A DNA stretch of 64,000 nt from the NCBI GenBank assembly GCA_017601225.1, contig JAFNIX010000012.1, positions 1-64,000 on the forward strand, in the 5' to 3' direction. Below are positions 1 through 9,025 of this stretch, in pieces. Made by a program: the position numbers and the translations under genes. The stretch is from Candidatus Brockarchaeota archaeon. Lineage in GTDB: Archaea; Thermoproteota; EX4484-205; JAAOZP01. The notes beneath the pieces were generated by a model. It was not told the origin of the DNA. It saw nothing but the letters and a program-made list of their open reading frames with translations, and did not search any database. Within the stretch, counting starts at the first letter, position 1; the number at the start of each line of letters is the position of its first letter.

Positions 1-1179
1 GAGGAGCCGGAGCAGCCCATTGGAGCAGAGTGGATCCAGCAAATAACATATCCTGAAGAGGAAGGCAAAACTGGATGGGCGAGGTTCTACGGAAGATACT
101 ATGTCGTAGTCTACTACAAGCCTGCCGGGTGCAGCGAGGTTCAGGGACCGGTGGTTTCAGAAGTAGTGTTCGACAGCTACACTGCTGAGGGACAGTTCCA
201 GTACATATACCTAGGCATACATCCTGAGGCTCTTGCACCCACCGCGGAGTACGCTGCCGGCCAAGCGAAGAACTATAAGGCGAGCGTTAGAGACCTGAGG
301 ATAAGCTTCGCCGACGCTGCTGGAAGACCGTTGACCGGTGTGAGCGTTAAGGCTAAACACCCGGTTTACGGCTGGGAGAGCGAGCTCGCTAAAGCGATAA
401 GCGTTGAGACCAATACTGCGACGCTGGAGAAGGTTCCGATGAAAGAGGGTACAAGCTACAAGATAGACGTTGAGTGGACAAGCAAGTACGGGACGAAGGC
501 AACTGGAACAGCCTCCGTAACGGCTGCTGAAACCTCAATATCACTACCAATATACGACGTTACCCTGAGGCTCCTGACACCGAGGGGAGCACCGCTAGTA
601 GGTGTTCCTGTGAAGGTTGCCGGCGTAGACGTTGGAGCAACGTCTGCAACCGGAGAGGTGATGGTGCCTCAGATACCTCCTGGAACATACAGTGTTGCAG
701 CCTCATGGCTGGAAACTGCGCTAAGCCTGCCCTCGCTCGTAGTGTCCGCGCCAGGACCCGTGACCCTGACCCCGACAAACCTGCACGTGTTAACCGTCAG
801 GGTGATCGGTGCCCAGGGCCAGGCTTTGGAGGGCGCTACGGTTAGGGTGACGAAGGGCGCCATAGAGGTTACGAGGCTGACCGACAAGGACGGCAAGGCT
901 CAGATAGAGCTTCCAGACGCGAGCTACAACATAGAGGTAACATACGGCCAGTTCAGCAAGACAGACTCAGTCACCATGACTGCCGACACGCTTAAAACAT
1001 TCAACCTAGACGTGTTCATAGAGTTCCTAGGCGTAGGAATGAGCATGGCCCAGTTCCTACTGTTCATAGTGATGATCATCATCATCGTAATAGTGCTAGC
1101 AATCGTGATACACGAGTACCACATCTACAGGCGCAAGAGGCTTCCACAGCTCTTCGGAGCACCCACAGGGCCGAAGTAA
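1..1179 (+). CDS. C-terminal part of a large cell-surface protein (5' end outside window)
   Basis: The reading frame is open from the first base, so the gene starts upstream of the window and the GTG near 151 is not its start. The visible 392 residues contain at least two successive beta-rich modules of the carboxypeptidase-regulatory/Ig-like type, recognisable by repeated phrases such as GAPLVGVPVKV and GQALEGATVRV followed by G-x-A and LPDASYNIEV. A membrane segment of about 20 hydrophobic residues near nt 1050-1113 is followed by a short basic tail (IYRRKRLPQ). This is the layout of an archaeal S-layer or secreted protein anchored at its C-terminus with the repeats outside the cell. A specific role cannot be assigned. 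The gene is followed by a T-rich terminator. Confidence 0.8.
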   Translation, partial: EEPEQPIGAEWIQQITYPEEEGKTGWARFYGRYYVVVYYKPAGCSEVQGPVVSEVVFDSYTAEGQFQYIYLGIHPEALAPTAEYAAGQAKNYKASVRDLRISFADAAGRPLTGVSVKAKHPVYGWESELAKAISVETNTATLEKVPMKEGTSYKIDVEWTSKYGTKATGTASVTAAETSISLPIYDVTLRLLTPRGAPLVGVPVKVAGVDVGATSATGEVMVPQIPPGTYSVAASWLETALSLPSLVVSAPGPVTLTPTNLHVLTVRVIGAQGQALEGATVRVTKGAIEVTRLTDKDGKAQIELPDASYNIEVTYGQFSKTDSVTMTADTLKTFNLDVFIEFLGVGMSMAQFLLFIVMIIIIVIVLAIVIHEYHIYRRKRLPQLFGAPTGPK

Positions 1180-1192
1180 AAAACACTATAAC

Positions 1193-1233
1193 CCTATTTT
1201 TCCCCTTTTTTCTTTCTTTTTCTCTTAAAGCAG
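1193..1233 (+). terminator. T-rich transcription terminator after the surface-protein gene
   Basis: Several runs of four to six T lie just after the stop codon of the surface-protein gene and before the next promoter. Oligo-T tracts of this kind are the usual archaeal intrinsic termination signal. Confidence 0.6.
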
Positions 1234-1311
1234 TCTGCCAAATTTTTTCTTTTTATCGCTGATTAATAGTCTAGAAACCTTTTTTAACAAGACAGCGTTG
1301 AAACAACCGTC

Positions 1312-2148
1312 TTGAGTCAGGGAAGAACATGCCCAAGGTGCGGTGCAGCAGTCAGCGAGGACGACGATTTCTGCAGCCTCTGCGGCCTCCGTCTTCCAAA
1401 ACCGGGTTCGGAGGAGGTTTTCGAAGAGACTGTTGAAAAAAGGCCTGAATCACCAGGCGAGTATACTCCTGAGAAGCCTCCTGTTAAAAAACCGGTGAAA
1501 CCAGTTGAGAAGCCTGTTCAACGTAAGCCGGCCGCTGTTAAGCCAGCCCCGCCCAAGACTTTGGTTTTAAAGAAGTGTCCTAACTGCAACACTCCTGTCA
1601 GGGATGATTTGAAGTTCTGCCCAAACTGCGGGTTCAACCTTGAGGTTGCGAGGATGAGGCTGAGAATGAGGCAGCAGGGCGTTAAGCAAACATATTCGAG
1701 AAAAGAGTTCTTCAGCTTCGAGGGCTACCAGCTTGAAGGAGTCCCAATGACCGCGCTAATGCTCATAATATGGGCTGTATGGAACTTCGGCGTCGCAGTG
1801 GTTTCTTCAATGGGCTTCATCCAGCCGCAGCTCCCGCCGCCTCTCTCAATAGTTCCGCCAGCAATCTTCACTACGCTCATAGGGGTGCTTTCAATACTCT
1901 CAGCCGTAGGCCTCCTGATGGTTATACGCCCGCTCTTCTACATTGTACTCGCGCTCGTGCTACTCGAGATACCTGTGTCGATAATGCAGATCATCTACGC
2001 TGCCTCCCCTCCTTCAATATCCCCGTCGCCCATAGGTACACCGGTTTTCGAAAACTTCGCCGCCGGCCTGGTTGGCCTAGTAATAGTGATAGGCTTAACC
2101 ATTCAGCTTCTAAGGGTTCACAAGTATTTCACAGGGGTGACTGTCTAG
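1312..2148 (+). CDS. Zinc-ribbon membrane protein
   Basis: The 278-residue product has two zinc ribbons, CPRCG...FCSLCG near residues 8-25 and CPNCN...FCPNCG near residues 92-110. They are joined by a Pro/Lys/Glu-rich linker (about 35-85). The C-terminal half (about 150-270) holds four hydrophobic stretches, so the protein should sit in the membrane with the ribbons in the cytoplasm. The TTG start lies about 28 bases after an A/T box (ttttttaac, 1280-1288), consistent with a leaderless mRNA. Double zinc-ribbon membrane proteins of this kind are common in archaea and mostly uncharacterised. A 27-residue membrane peptide begins at the base after its stop codon. Confidence 0.8.
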   Translation: MSQGRTCPRCGAAVSEDDDFCSLCGLRLPKPGSEEVFEETVEKRPESPGEYTPEKPPVKKPVKPVEKPVQRKPAAVKPAPPKTLVLKKCPNCNTPVRDDLKFCPNCGFNLEVARMRLRMRQQGVKQTYSRKEFFSFEGYQLEGVPMTALMLIIWAVWNFGVAVVSSMGFIQPQLPPPLSIVPPAIFTTLIGVLSILSAVGLLMVIRPLFYIVLALVLLEIPVSIMQIIYAASPPSISPSPIGTPVFENFAAGLVGLVIVIGLTIQLLRVHKYFTGVTV

Positions 2149-2232
2149 GTGAACAGGAAGGCGGCTGCAATAATCCTCCTGATACTATTCCTGATGAGCA
2201 TGGTTGCGGGCATTCTTCTAAATATCTTCTAA
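2149..2232 (+). CDS. 27-residue single-span membrane peptide
   Basis: A GTG codon abuts the stop of the zinc-ribbon membrane protein. It opens a 27-codon frame starting MNRKAAAIILL, nearly all of it one hydrophobic helix. Zero spacing after a membrane-protein gene suggests translational coupling, and the peptide could be a small partner of that protein. No family is recognised. It could also be a chance frame, because it has no separate ribosome-binding site. Confidence 0.4.
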   Translation: MNRKAAAIILLILFLMSMVAGILLNIF

Positions 2233-2364
2233 GTTCGCAGAGTAATCCAGTTACGGCCGTAAGATAAAATAACGCGTTTTTAGATTATATGCCGTTTTTT
2301 GGGGCTCACGCTCATTATAAGGCTTTCCTTGAAAACGTTTATAAGGGTTCCCGTTAATCCTTAT

Positions 2365-2781
2365 ATGCAGATGGTTAAGACAACAATCGAAGTTGAAGAC
2401 GACCTGTGGAGACGTTTCAGCCTAATCGTACTGCGAGAAAGGGGTGATCGGAAAAAGAACGAGGTTATTGTAGAGATATTGAAGGATTACGTTGAGCAGA
2501 GAGGCCTACTTGTTGACGAGCAGCAATTCGAATGGATCATCCGGATCGAAGAGGAGCGGGAAGCTTTTCTCAAAATTCTAGATAAGCTCATACGCGACCC
2601 GTTTTATAACGGTAAGTACGTTGCCGTTTTCCAGGGTTCAGTCGTAGGATGCGACGAGGATAAAAGTAGGCTTATGGAAACCGTCTATAAGAAACACGGT
2701 TATGTTCCAATTTATATCGACAAAGTGGCTCCTGGTGAAAGGCATATAGAGATACCGTCGCCAGAGTTGACAGAGCCATGA
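2365..2781 (+). CDS. RHH-like plus DUF5678 domain protein
   Basis: The product begins MQMVKTTIEVEDDLWRRF, which resembles a ribbon-helix-helix DNA-binding strand and helix. The C-terminal part (GKYVAVFQGSVVGCDEDK..., then a predicted strand ending PIYIDKV) matches the pattern of DUF5678. The start was chosen because ATGs at 2365 and 2371 lie about 25 bases after an A/T box (gtttataag near 2338), giving a leaderless transcript; a longer in-frame start upstream would precede the promoter. The stop overlaps the next gene's ATG (ATGA), so the two are translationally coupled. DUF5678 proteins are often found beside small retropepsin-like proteins, as here. An antitoxin-like or regulatory role is inference only. 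Confidence 0.7.
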   Translation: MQMVKTTIEVEDDLWRRFSLIVLRERGDRKKNEVIVEILKDYVEQRGLLVDEQQFEWIIRIEEEREAFLKILDKLIRDPFYNGKYVAVFQGSVVGCDEDKSRLMETVYKKHGYVPIYIDKVAPGERHIEIPSPELTEP

Positions 2782-3149
2782 ATTACAGTTCCGAGTATTC
2801 TCCTCCCGCCCCTTCTTTAAAGGTCAGGTTTAATAGGCCGTTTTCAGAACGTTCACTTGAGCTCCAAGCTAAGTTGGATACGGGTGCAGACATGACTGTG
2901 CTCCCGCAACACGCTGTGAGTGAGCTCAGGCTTATTCCAGCAAGCCGCGTATGCGTTTCCTCATTCGAAGGGCGGAAGTTTTGGAGATACACGTATTTTG
3001 TAAACATTTCCTTCAACGGCTTCGAGTATAAGATGGTTGAAGTGGTCAATGCCCAACGCAACGACGCGCTTCTAGGCCGAGACATCCTTAACAGGCTGAA
3101 AACAATCTTGGACGGTAAAGCCTTAAGCTTCAGCCTCCTAGACCCGTGA
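2778..3149 (+). CDS. Retropepsin-like aspartic protease domain protein
   Basis: The 123-residue protein contains LDTGADMTVLP, the active-site signature of retroviral-type aspartic proteases (D-T/S-G-A), and a later ALLGRDILNR segment corresponding to the conserved LLGxDxL element. The length suits a single-lobe enzyme that works as a dimer. It overlaps the upstream RHH/DUF5678 gene by four bases and must be co-translated with it. Cellular substrates of these small archaeal and bacterial proteases are unknown. The partner protein is an obvious candidate target, but that is inference. Confidence 0.8.
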   Translation: MNYSSEYSPPAPSLKVRFNRPFSERSLELQAKLDTGADMTVLPQHAVSELRLIPASRVCVSSFEGRKFWRYTYFVNISFNGFEYKMVEVVNAQRNDALLGRDILNRLKTILDGKALSFSLLDP

Positions 3150-3192
3150 AGATGATTATGCAAGCAAAAAGTCGAATACCTTTAGGAGGACT

Positions 3193-3294
3193 ATGTCCCG
3201 AAAGACATGCAACAACCCCTATTTATGGGCGAAGGAGAACGAGGGTCGCCTTGTCAAATTAAACCCTGTTTTCAACATGCTTAGCTTCTCATAG
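3193..3294 (+). CDS. Possible 33-residue ORF behind a strong Shine-Dalgarno
   Basis: An AGGAGGA sequence ends three bases before an ATG that opens a 33-codon frame (MSRKTCNNPYLWAKEN...). Its 3' end overlaps the end of thrS on the other strand by 14 bases. The ribosome site is unusually good for this genome, but composition and length give no protein signal and no homolog is recognised. The AGGAGGA may be coincidental. Confidence 0.2.
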   Translation: MSRKTCNNPYLWAKENEGRLVKLNPVFNMLSFS

Positions 3295-5185
3295 GCACGA
3301 AGACTATTCTCCTGCTCAGCTCCCTAGGGACATAAAGCGGCCTATTTGGCAACCCTTCAACCCTCTTCCTGAAGTATGCTGCAAACTCCTCCAGGCTCAT
3401 CTCCTCAATGCGATCCTTCTCCAGAGTAGACTCCTCCCTCACCACGATCCTCAGGGTTCCGCTCTGCTCCTCCCTATCCCCGTAGACTATTATGAAAGGT
3501 ATCCAATGGGTCTTAGCCTCAGCAACCCTTTTCGAAACCGTCAGGCTCCTGTCGTCAACGCCAACCCTAGCACCCTCCTTCTCAAGCCTCTCCGCAACCC
3601 TGATGCTCTGCTCAAGGTGTTTCTCAACATCAACAGGTATTATCCTAACCTGCTCCGGCGAGAGCCATACTGGAAGCATCGGGGGCCTCCCCTCCGAGAC
3701 CCTGCCGGCAGCGTTCTCAAGCATCGCAGCCACAGCTCTCTCAACGCTTCCGAAAGACGAGGCGTGGATGATTACTCCAACAGGCTTCTTAACACCGTCA
3801 GCATCATAGTAGCAAATGTTAAACCTCTCCCCGTTCTTCACGTCCCACTGAACCGTCGATATTTGAAGATTCTCCCCGTTGGGGAATATCGCTTGAAACT
3901 CGTTTTTAAAAGCATAGTAGTGAGTCATCTCCCTCATAAGCTTGAAGAACGCTGGAACCCTTAGCGACGCGACGATCCTTTTGAAAAGCCACCTGTACTT
4001 CTCATAGTATTCCTCAACAACCTCGAAGCCAAGAACCCAGCTCCCCCCCGCTATAACATTATCCATAAGCCCGCCGAAGAGAACGCTCAGCTTCAAATAC
4101 TCGTTAGCAGCCTGCTCCTCATCCCTGCAGAACGCATGCATGTCCGTCATCCAGAAGTTCCTAACCCTCATGAGCCCAGTGAGCTCACCCTTCTGCTCCC
4201 TCCTGAAGCAGATAGCCTCCTCATACACCTTGACAGGCATATTCCTATACGTGAAAACAGTCTTCTGAATAAAAGGGAACGCTCCAGGGTCGCTTGCAAA
4301 CCTTAAAACCAGCCCATCCTCAACCATGTAATCCCTCTCGTGGAACTCGCCCTGCAGCTGCCTAATCGCCTCAACATCAGTCCTGTAAAGCAACGGGTTC
4401 TGCATCTTCATCGCCCCCCAGGGCAGAGCAATATTCTTGAAAGCATAATCCAGAATAAGATCCTTCAACAGAATACCATTAGGGTACCACTTCATGTTTC
4501 CAGCATCGCTCTCCGGACAGTAGTCGACGAGCTCGAGCTTCCTCATGTTCACGATGTGGCTCGGCTCAACCCCTTCCCCCTTCCTCTCCTCAAGCTCGTT
4601 TTCAACGAAGCGTTTAAGCAGCGTCATCCTTCCGCCGGGCTTGTTGAATGCTTCGCAGCTCCTCCAGTTACCCCTATCTAATTCGTACTCGACGCCGTCC
4701 TCATCCATCACGATGAACCTGTGGAACTTCTCCTTCTTCTCAGCGGGTTTCTCAACAGCCCCTGGTTTAATGCTCCTCGAAAGCTCAGCGAGCGCGTGAC
4801 CCATGTTAACAAGAGTGAAGCTCTTATACCAGCCGAAGACAGCTCTAAATGTTTCAATCTTTTTCTCGAGCAGCTTGCCGTACAACCTCCTTAGGATGCT
4901 TGTCGCATCGCTCGCCCCAGCCAGCTCGCTTGAAAGGTGGGCATATGGGTAAAGGAGGACACGCTCGGCCTTCACCTTCTGAAGCACGTCGAGTATCTCT
5001 TGACTCGCCTGCTCCACAACTCCCTCGGGGTCCTTTACATCATCTCGCTCAACCGTTGTGAAGGCAACCAGAACGTTTTCAAATCTTCCCGCCTTATTTG
5101 ACTCGTCGAGCTCCTCAGCACCCTCGACGGCCTTCTCCCTAGCACTGTACTCGAATTCCTTACAATGGATGAGGAGTATTCTCAA
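3281..5185 (-). CDS. thrS: Threonyl-tRNA synthetase, archaeal type
   Basis: This class II synthetase charges tRNA-Thr in the cytoplasm. The N-terminal about 140 residues (MRILLIHCKEFEYSARE... to NMGHALAELSR) are the archaeal D-aminoacyl-tRNA-deacylase-like editing domain. The catalytic core follows, with MRVRNFWMTDMHAFCRDEEQA and a motif-2-like FRREQKGELTGLMRVR. The C-terminal anticodon-binding domain includes LPVWLSPEQVRIIPV. The length of 634 residues is normal. The TTG start lies about 29 bases after an A/T box (atctataaaaac, 5208-5220), so the mRNA is probably leaderless. That promoter is directly next to a cassette-gene scrap at 5228-5350. Confidence 0.95.
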   Translation of the reverse strand: MRILLIHCKEFEYSAREKAVEGAEELDESNKAGRFENVLVAFTTVERDDVKDPEGVVEQASQEILDVLQKVKAERVLLYPYAHLSSELAGASDATSILRRLYGKLLEKKIETFRAVFGWYKSFTLVNMGHALAELSRSIKPGAVEKPAEKKEKFHRFIVMDEDGVEYELDRGNWRSCEAFNKPGGRMTLLKRFVENELEERKGEGVEPSHIVNMRKLELVDYCPESDAGNMKWYPNGILLKDLILDYAFKNIALPWGAMKMQNPLLYRTDVEAIRQLQGEFHERDYMVEDGLVLRFASDPGAFPFIQKTVFTYRNMPVKVYEEAICFRREQKGELTGLMRVRNFWMTDMHAFCRDEEQAANEYLKLSVLFGGLMDNVIAGGSWVLGFEVVEEYYEKYRWLFKRIVASLRVPAFFKLMREMTHYYAFKNEFQAIFPNGENLQISTVQWDVKNGERFNICYYDADGVKKPVGVIIHASSFGSVERAVAAMLENAAGRVSEGRPPMLPVWLSPEQVRIIPVDVEKHLEQSIRVAERLEKEGARVGVDDRSLTVSKRVAEAKTHWIPFIIVYGDREEQSGTLRIVVREESTLEKDRIEEMSLEEFAAYFRKRVEGLPNRPLYVPRELSRRIVFVPMRS

Positions 5186-5227
5186 GCCTTCCTACTATTA
5201 ACGGCCCTATCTATAAAAACCTTAGCA

Positions 5228-5350
5228 CTAAACCTCGAGCCCCAGCGAGAGCCTCCTGTATATCCACCTTTCATCGTACAGTTTTCCGAGTCTTCTCCGC
5301 TCCAGCTCGTCTTCCCTTTCCTTCGATGGAATCAGCTCATACACCCAGAC
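5228..5350 (-). pseudogene. 3'-end fragment of a fourth cassette gene C
   Basis: The minus strand encodes VWVYELIPSKEREDELE, then RRRLGKLYDERWIY, then RRLSLGLEV and a stop. This matches the last about 40 residues of the complete C gene lying immediately upstream on the same strand (KGWVYELIPREERG... LYDIRWIYEKLSRGLKV). It is not the start of a gene: the similarity begins within ten bases of the stop of copy-1 C and ends at its own stop. It is best read as the tail of an earlier copy left behind by rearrangement between thrS and cassette copy 1. Confidence 0.8.
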
Positions 5351-5357
5351 TCTAGGC

Positions 5358-5960
5358 TTAAACCTTAAGCCCCCGGCTTAGCTTCTCGTATATCCACCTT
5401 ATATCGTACAGTTTTCCGAGCCTCCTCCGCTCCGGCTCTTCCCCTCTTTCTTCCCGTGGTATCAGCTCGTACACCCACCCCTTCTTAGTGAAAGGGTAGG
5501 AGGATAGTATGCAGTCCCTCTCAGCCTCGTAAATCGCCCGCCTCACATCTTCAGCAGACAATCCCTTGCTGGCCAAGATCTCCTTCAACTCATTCTCAGA
5601 TAATTTCTCCGTATTCCTCTCCACGAAAGCCTCCTCAACCAGCTTTTCAAGCTTCTCAGTCTTTTGTTTTTCCTCCTCTCTTCTCTCAGGCGGAATCCAG
5701 AAGTATGCTGGCCACGTGTTGTAGTCGATGGTTATCAGCTTCTTCCGCTGGGCTTCATCTATAACATCCTCTAGGTCGTCGTAGGATACGCCCCTCTTCA
5801 TTAACTCGTCGGAGAGCTCGTCATCCGTCATAACCTTCAATTTCCCGTCCTCAAATATCGAGCTGATCAGCGAGGAAGCTTGCTGAATCGCCTCGCGCCA
5901 CCTTTTCATTGCCTTCTCCTCATCCAGGTTATCAGGGTACTGCATCCTCTCACCCCTCAT
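5358..5960 (-). CDS. Cassette gene C, copy 1: tandem winged-helix-like protein
   Basis: The 200-residue product has an N-terminal helix (EEKAMKRWREAIQQASSLISS) and two copies of a small domain. The first is about residues 47-95 (MTDDELSDELMKRG... VIDEAQRKKLITIDY... YFWIP) and the second about 121-172 (LSENELKEILASKG... AIYEAERDCILSSY... YELIP). Each is helix-helix-helix followed by a beta-rich part, the pattern of a winged helix, so nucleic-acid binding is likely. It overlaps the end of gene B by 11 bases and is co-translated with it. Copies 2 and 3 at 31934 and 45752 share the same layout. No named family is recognised. Confidence 0.75.
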   Translation of the reverse strand: MRGERMQYPDNLDEEKAMKRWREAIQQASSLISSIFEDGKLKVMTDDELSDELMKRGVSYDDLEDVIDEAQRKKLITIDYNTWPAYFWIPPERREEEKQKTEKLEKLVEEAFVERNTEKLSENELKEILASKGLSAEDVRRAIYEAERDCILSSYPFTKKGWVYELIPREERGEEPERRRLGKLYDIRWIYEKLSRGLKV

Positions 5961-7173
5961 GCCGGTGCTTGTCCCTGGGCAATCTTAGTCTTTCTCGTAC
6001 TCTATTCCATTCCTCCTTCTTAGAGATTTCAACGCGCCATGACACTCGATAATCGCCCTCCGTCGTAGTGTATATCTCTCTGGGTTTAGGTTCAGGTCTC
6101 ACACCGCACATCTCCTCTAATATGTCCATTTCTTCCTCCAAGAAGGGAGGTTTCGATCCCTCTATAACCGCCCATACTCTAGGATATTCTTCCCGAATTT
6201 CTTTCCCCAACTCCTCGCTAAGATAGACATAGTGGTAAGTATATCCTGTTGGATACTCTTTCTGCTTATTTAGAAGCCCTTCAAAGTATCTTTTATCATC
6301 CTCCGAGAGCTTGCTTGGATCGAGAGCCCCGGCTTGCGGATATTTGAAATTACTTCCGTCGGGGCTCCAGGACCCCTCGTCCATAAATGTCTGGTGCAGG
6401 TAAGCCCTTTTAACACTCTCGCTGCCCATCCTAACCACTTGCGGCACGTGATAATCCTGCCCAACCTTCTCGCCAATCGGTGCACCCATCTTTTCCAAGG
6501 CGCTTACTATCGCGTAACTGTGATAGGATATTTCATTCCTCTCTTTACTCTCATGCGGCTCCACATCTCCGAAGACTTTTCTAACCGCCTCCTTTACTCT
6601 TTCCCTATTCTTCTCGTCTTTGTTATAGTATGCGAACCAGTAGCCCTTTGCCTCTTCCTTATGGATGGTGCCATCCTTTAGGGCGGCGGCTAGCACGATA
6701 CCTCCTGCTTCTGAATCGAAGTTGAAAGGTAGGCGTGGATTGTTTATCGTGTACGGGTTTCCCGGATCACCAATTCCATATATGAAAATATTCATTTCAT
6801 CATGCGGTATTCCCACAATGTCTAAAAGTAGTTTAAGCTTTCCAACAGTTATGGTTTCCTTATTCCCATAGACTACTTCCTGTTGAAGAGTGTTACTCAT
6901 GATATCTTCTTTTTCTAATTCCTTTGGACCAACTATATCCCTTGCCTCATTCACGATGCTTGCTAATTCATAGTGATCGACGTATAGTGTTAACGTGTCG
7001 GGTAATTCGTCCCAATCAATGGTTGACTTGACATAGTGCTCCTCTATCTCCTTACGCTCCTTAAGCTCTTCAAGCGCTTCTATGAGGCTTGTCTCATTCA
7101 GCTCTCCGCTAAGCTCACCGCTAATCCTTTCATATTTTTTCTCGGAGTTTCGTTCACAGCTATACTGTCCCAT
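5950..7173 (-). CDS. Cassette gene B, copy 1: HTH plus LAGLIDADG-type endonuclease-like protein
   Basis: The 407-residue protein starts MGQYSCERNSEKKYER, like the B of the other copies. A helical region (about 65-125) resembling an HTH precedes a domain beginning NNPRLPFNFDSEAGGIVLAA. That domain contains AAALKDGTI (first LAGLIDADG-like motif with the acidic residue before Gly), then YNKDEKNRERVKEAVRKVFGD, and later VKRAYLHQTFMDEGSW (second motif). Two such motifs in one chain define monomeric LAGLIDADG nucleases, so DNA binding and possibly cleavage are likely. B lies between a frameshifted A and C on the minus strand and overlaps C by 11 bases. Both acidic motifs are intact even though A1 is broken. 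Confidence 0.75.
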   Translation of the reverse strand: MGQYSCERNSEKKYERISGELSGELNETSLIEALEELKERKEIEEHYVKSTIDWDELPDTLTLYVDHYELASIVNEARDIVGPKELEKEDIMSNTLQQEVVYGNKETITVGKLKLLLDIVGIPHDEMNIFIYGIGDPGNPYTINNPRLPFNFDSEAGGIVLAAALKDGTIHKEEAKGYWFAYYNKDEKNRERVKEAVRKVFGDVEPHESKERNEISYHSYAIVSALEKMGAPIGEKVGQDYHVPQVVRMGSESVKRAYLHQTFMDEGSWSPDGSNFKYPQAGALDPSKLSEDDKRYFEGLLNKQKEYPTGYTYHYVYLSEELGKEIREEYPRVWAVIEGSKPPFLEEEMDILEEMCGVRPEPKPREIYTTTEGDYRVSWRVEISKKEEWNRVRERLRLPRDKHRHEG

Positions 7174-8996
7174 TCTCCCAGGGGCCTCGGATCAGCCTTA
7201 AGGAACCATCCTCCTTTATCAGCAGGATATCCATGACGTCTGGGATGAAGCCGTTCTCCCTGTCCTCAGGGGTCCGGGTCTGCCAGGAGCCTAGTATTGC
7301 ACCCGCTTCTCAGGATCTAGGAATGACTTGTGGCAGTGTCCTATCACGTAAATATCCTCTGGACGCTTCCTTTCGTGAAGGATCCCTGCTATTTCCTCAG
7401 GGTGATCCTTTTTGCCGAATCCTAAGTCGTGCCCATGCCTGAATATGGCGACACTGCCGTCTGCCAGTTTCACCTTTGCCTTCTCCTTAGCAACAGTATA
7501 GAACACCAGTAAACTCCTTACTGCTTCAGCCCTCACCGGGCTCGGCTTCAACAACTGCGGTTTTAAAGGCTCCTCGCTCAAGGATAGTTCTCGCAACGCA
7601 TCTAGGAGTCCTTCTCGACTCGAATCGGAGCAGCCGAGCACCGGTATTACCTCCACGCCTATTTCCCTAAGCTTCCTGAAGAAGCCCGTCACCTCCCATA
7701 GGGAGGGTTTTCCGTTTTCAAAGTCGAAAGTGTAGCCGAGCAGAACCAGGTGAGAAATCTTAATCTGCTTAAGCCTTGAGAAACATAGCTCCCAGAGCGA
7801 TTGGGGAGTTCCAATATGGAGGTCTCCCACGACAGCCATCGTTCCCTCCTCCAATACGGCGTCGAAAGTGTTGATCACGCTCTTCTCCCTCCTCCCCACA
7901 AAATTCTTGAATTGAACCAGGTTGTGCTCAGCTATATTCTCAATGCTTCTCGAAATCTGATTCGGAGACTTGCCGAGGCAGGCTTCGCAACCGCATTCCA
8001 TAACACAGTTCTTCAAGTCGATGTTCTCTATGCCATGGTATGCGACGAATTCCCTGGCTTTAAGCAGCCAGCTCATCCCGCGAAGGAGGACTCGGGATAA
8101 CCCCGGTAAAGTAAAGGGGGAAACGACTTCGGGCCCATGACGCCTATCACCAGCGGCTGCATTCTCATCCTTATCATCTCTTCTAATGCTTTTCCATAAA
8201 GGTCTCGGGCCAGTTCTTCATCGTAGTTCAAAATGTACTCGGTGGCGTGAAGCCCGACTCTTTTAAACCCCAGCCTCTTAAGCCATCGCGAATGGGTCTC
8301 GATCTCCCTCGCGTCGCTTCCCTTTAGAAGGGGGATCGTAGGAACCCCTTCCTCAACATACCTGATTGTACACAGGGTTGCGGAGACCAGGTTAACCAAG
8401 TTGACTGCTTTAGGGAAGTCGATGTAAACCGGCATGTCCCAGCCTACAAGGCCGTCGAAGCCCCCCTTCTTAACCAGCTCCAAGGATGTTTTAAACGTCT
8501 CATCGTTTAGAAGCTCATCCGGCATGATGGTTGATAGCAATACTGTCCCGTCAAAGCCTAGGAACTTGTGAACACCCTCATCCCTCACTTTCTCAATGCT
8601 CCCGTCATCGGTACTAGGGAAAGCAACAAGAATAGCCTTTATGCCGAGCATTTTCCATCTGAGCCTAACCGGCTCATCCAGCGGCATCTCCGCTATAAAG
8701 CGGGGCAGCTTCACACCGGGAGGCGCTGCATTCCAAGATTCTAGAATGGTGTGGAGCTCATGGAGTTTATCCGCCTTTGGTGGCGAATAGGATCCTGACT
8801 TCACACATGCCGCTCGCAAAATACAGGTTTTGCAACCCATCACGACGCCCCTTATCTTCAAGCCCTTGGAGACGCATAGGTTGACTAGGCAAGAGCTGCT
8901 CCTTAAGGAGCTGCATCCCCCGCAAAACTGATATAGTTCGCATTCCCCACATGTCTTTCCACATCCCGAAGCCACATTCGCGGCTCTAATATCCAA
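7160..8996 (-). pseudogene. Cassette gene A, copy 1: TGT-like/phosphoesterase fusion, frameshifted twice
   Basis: The product is homologous to the intact A at 47517-49325. The cysteine-rich start (CGKTCGECELYQFCGGC), the barrel and the TGT zinc motif (CGCEACLGK... EHN) are present. One base is missing near 8076, where GCGGGATG should read GCGGGGATG; the barrel frame ends in TGA and the rest restarts at the overlapping ATG. A second missing base near 7297 cuts off the last about 45 residues (ILGSWQTRTPEDREN..., still readable in the next frame). The phosphoesterase GDxxD motif is GYTFD, a lost metal ligand. The start was placed at TTG 8996, 34 bases after an A/T box, because homology begins there; ATG 9086 is an alternative. 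Probably non-functional as a full-length enzyme. Confidence 0.75.
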
Positions 8997-9025
8997 TGAA
9001 CTTACAGAAGTATTATCTATGTCAG

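Noticed and set aside
560-1124. Three open frames on the minus strand inside the surface-protein gene
   Set aside because: They lie opposite a clear coding frame, have no start signals and read as low-complexity shadows.
1770-2267. A 165-codon frame on the plus strand overlapping the zinc-ribbon membrane protein
   Set aside because: It overlaps a frame with two intact zinc ribbons and membrane helices; its own product has no domain pattern and its end only spans the small membrane-peptide region.
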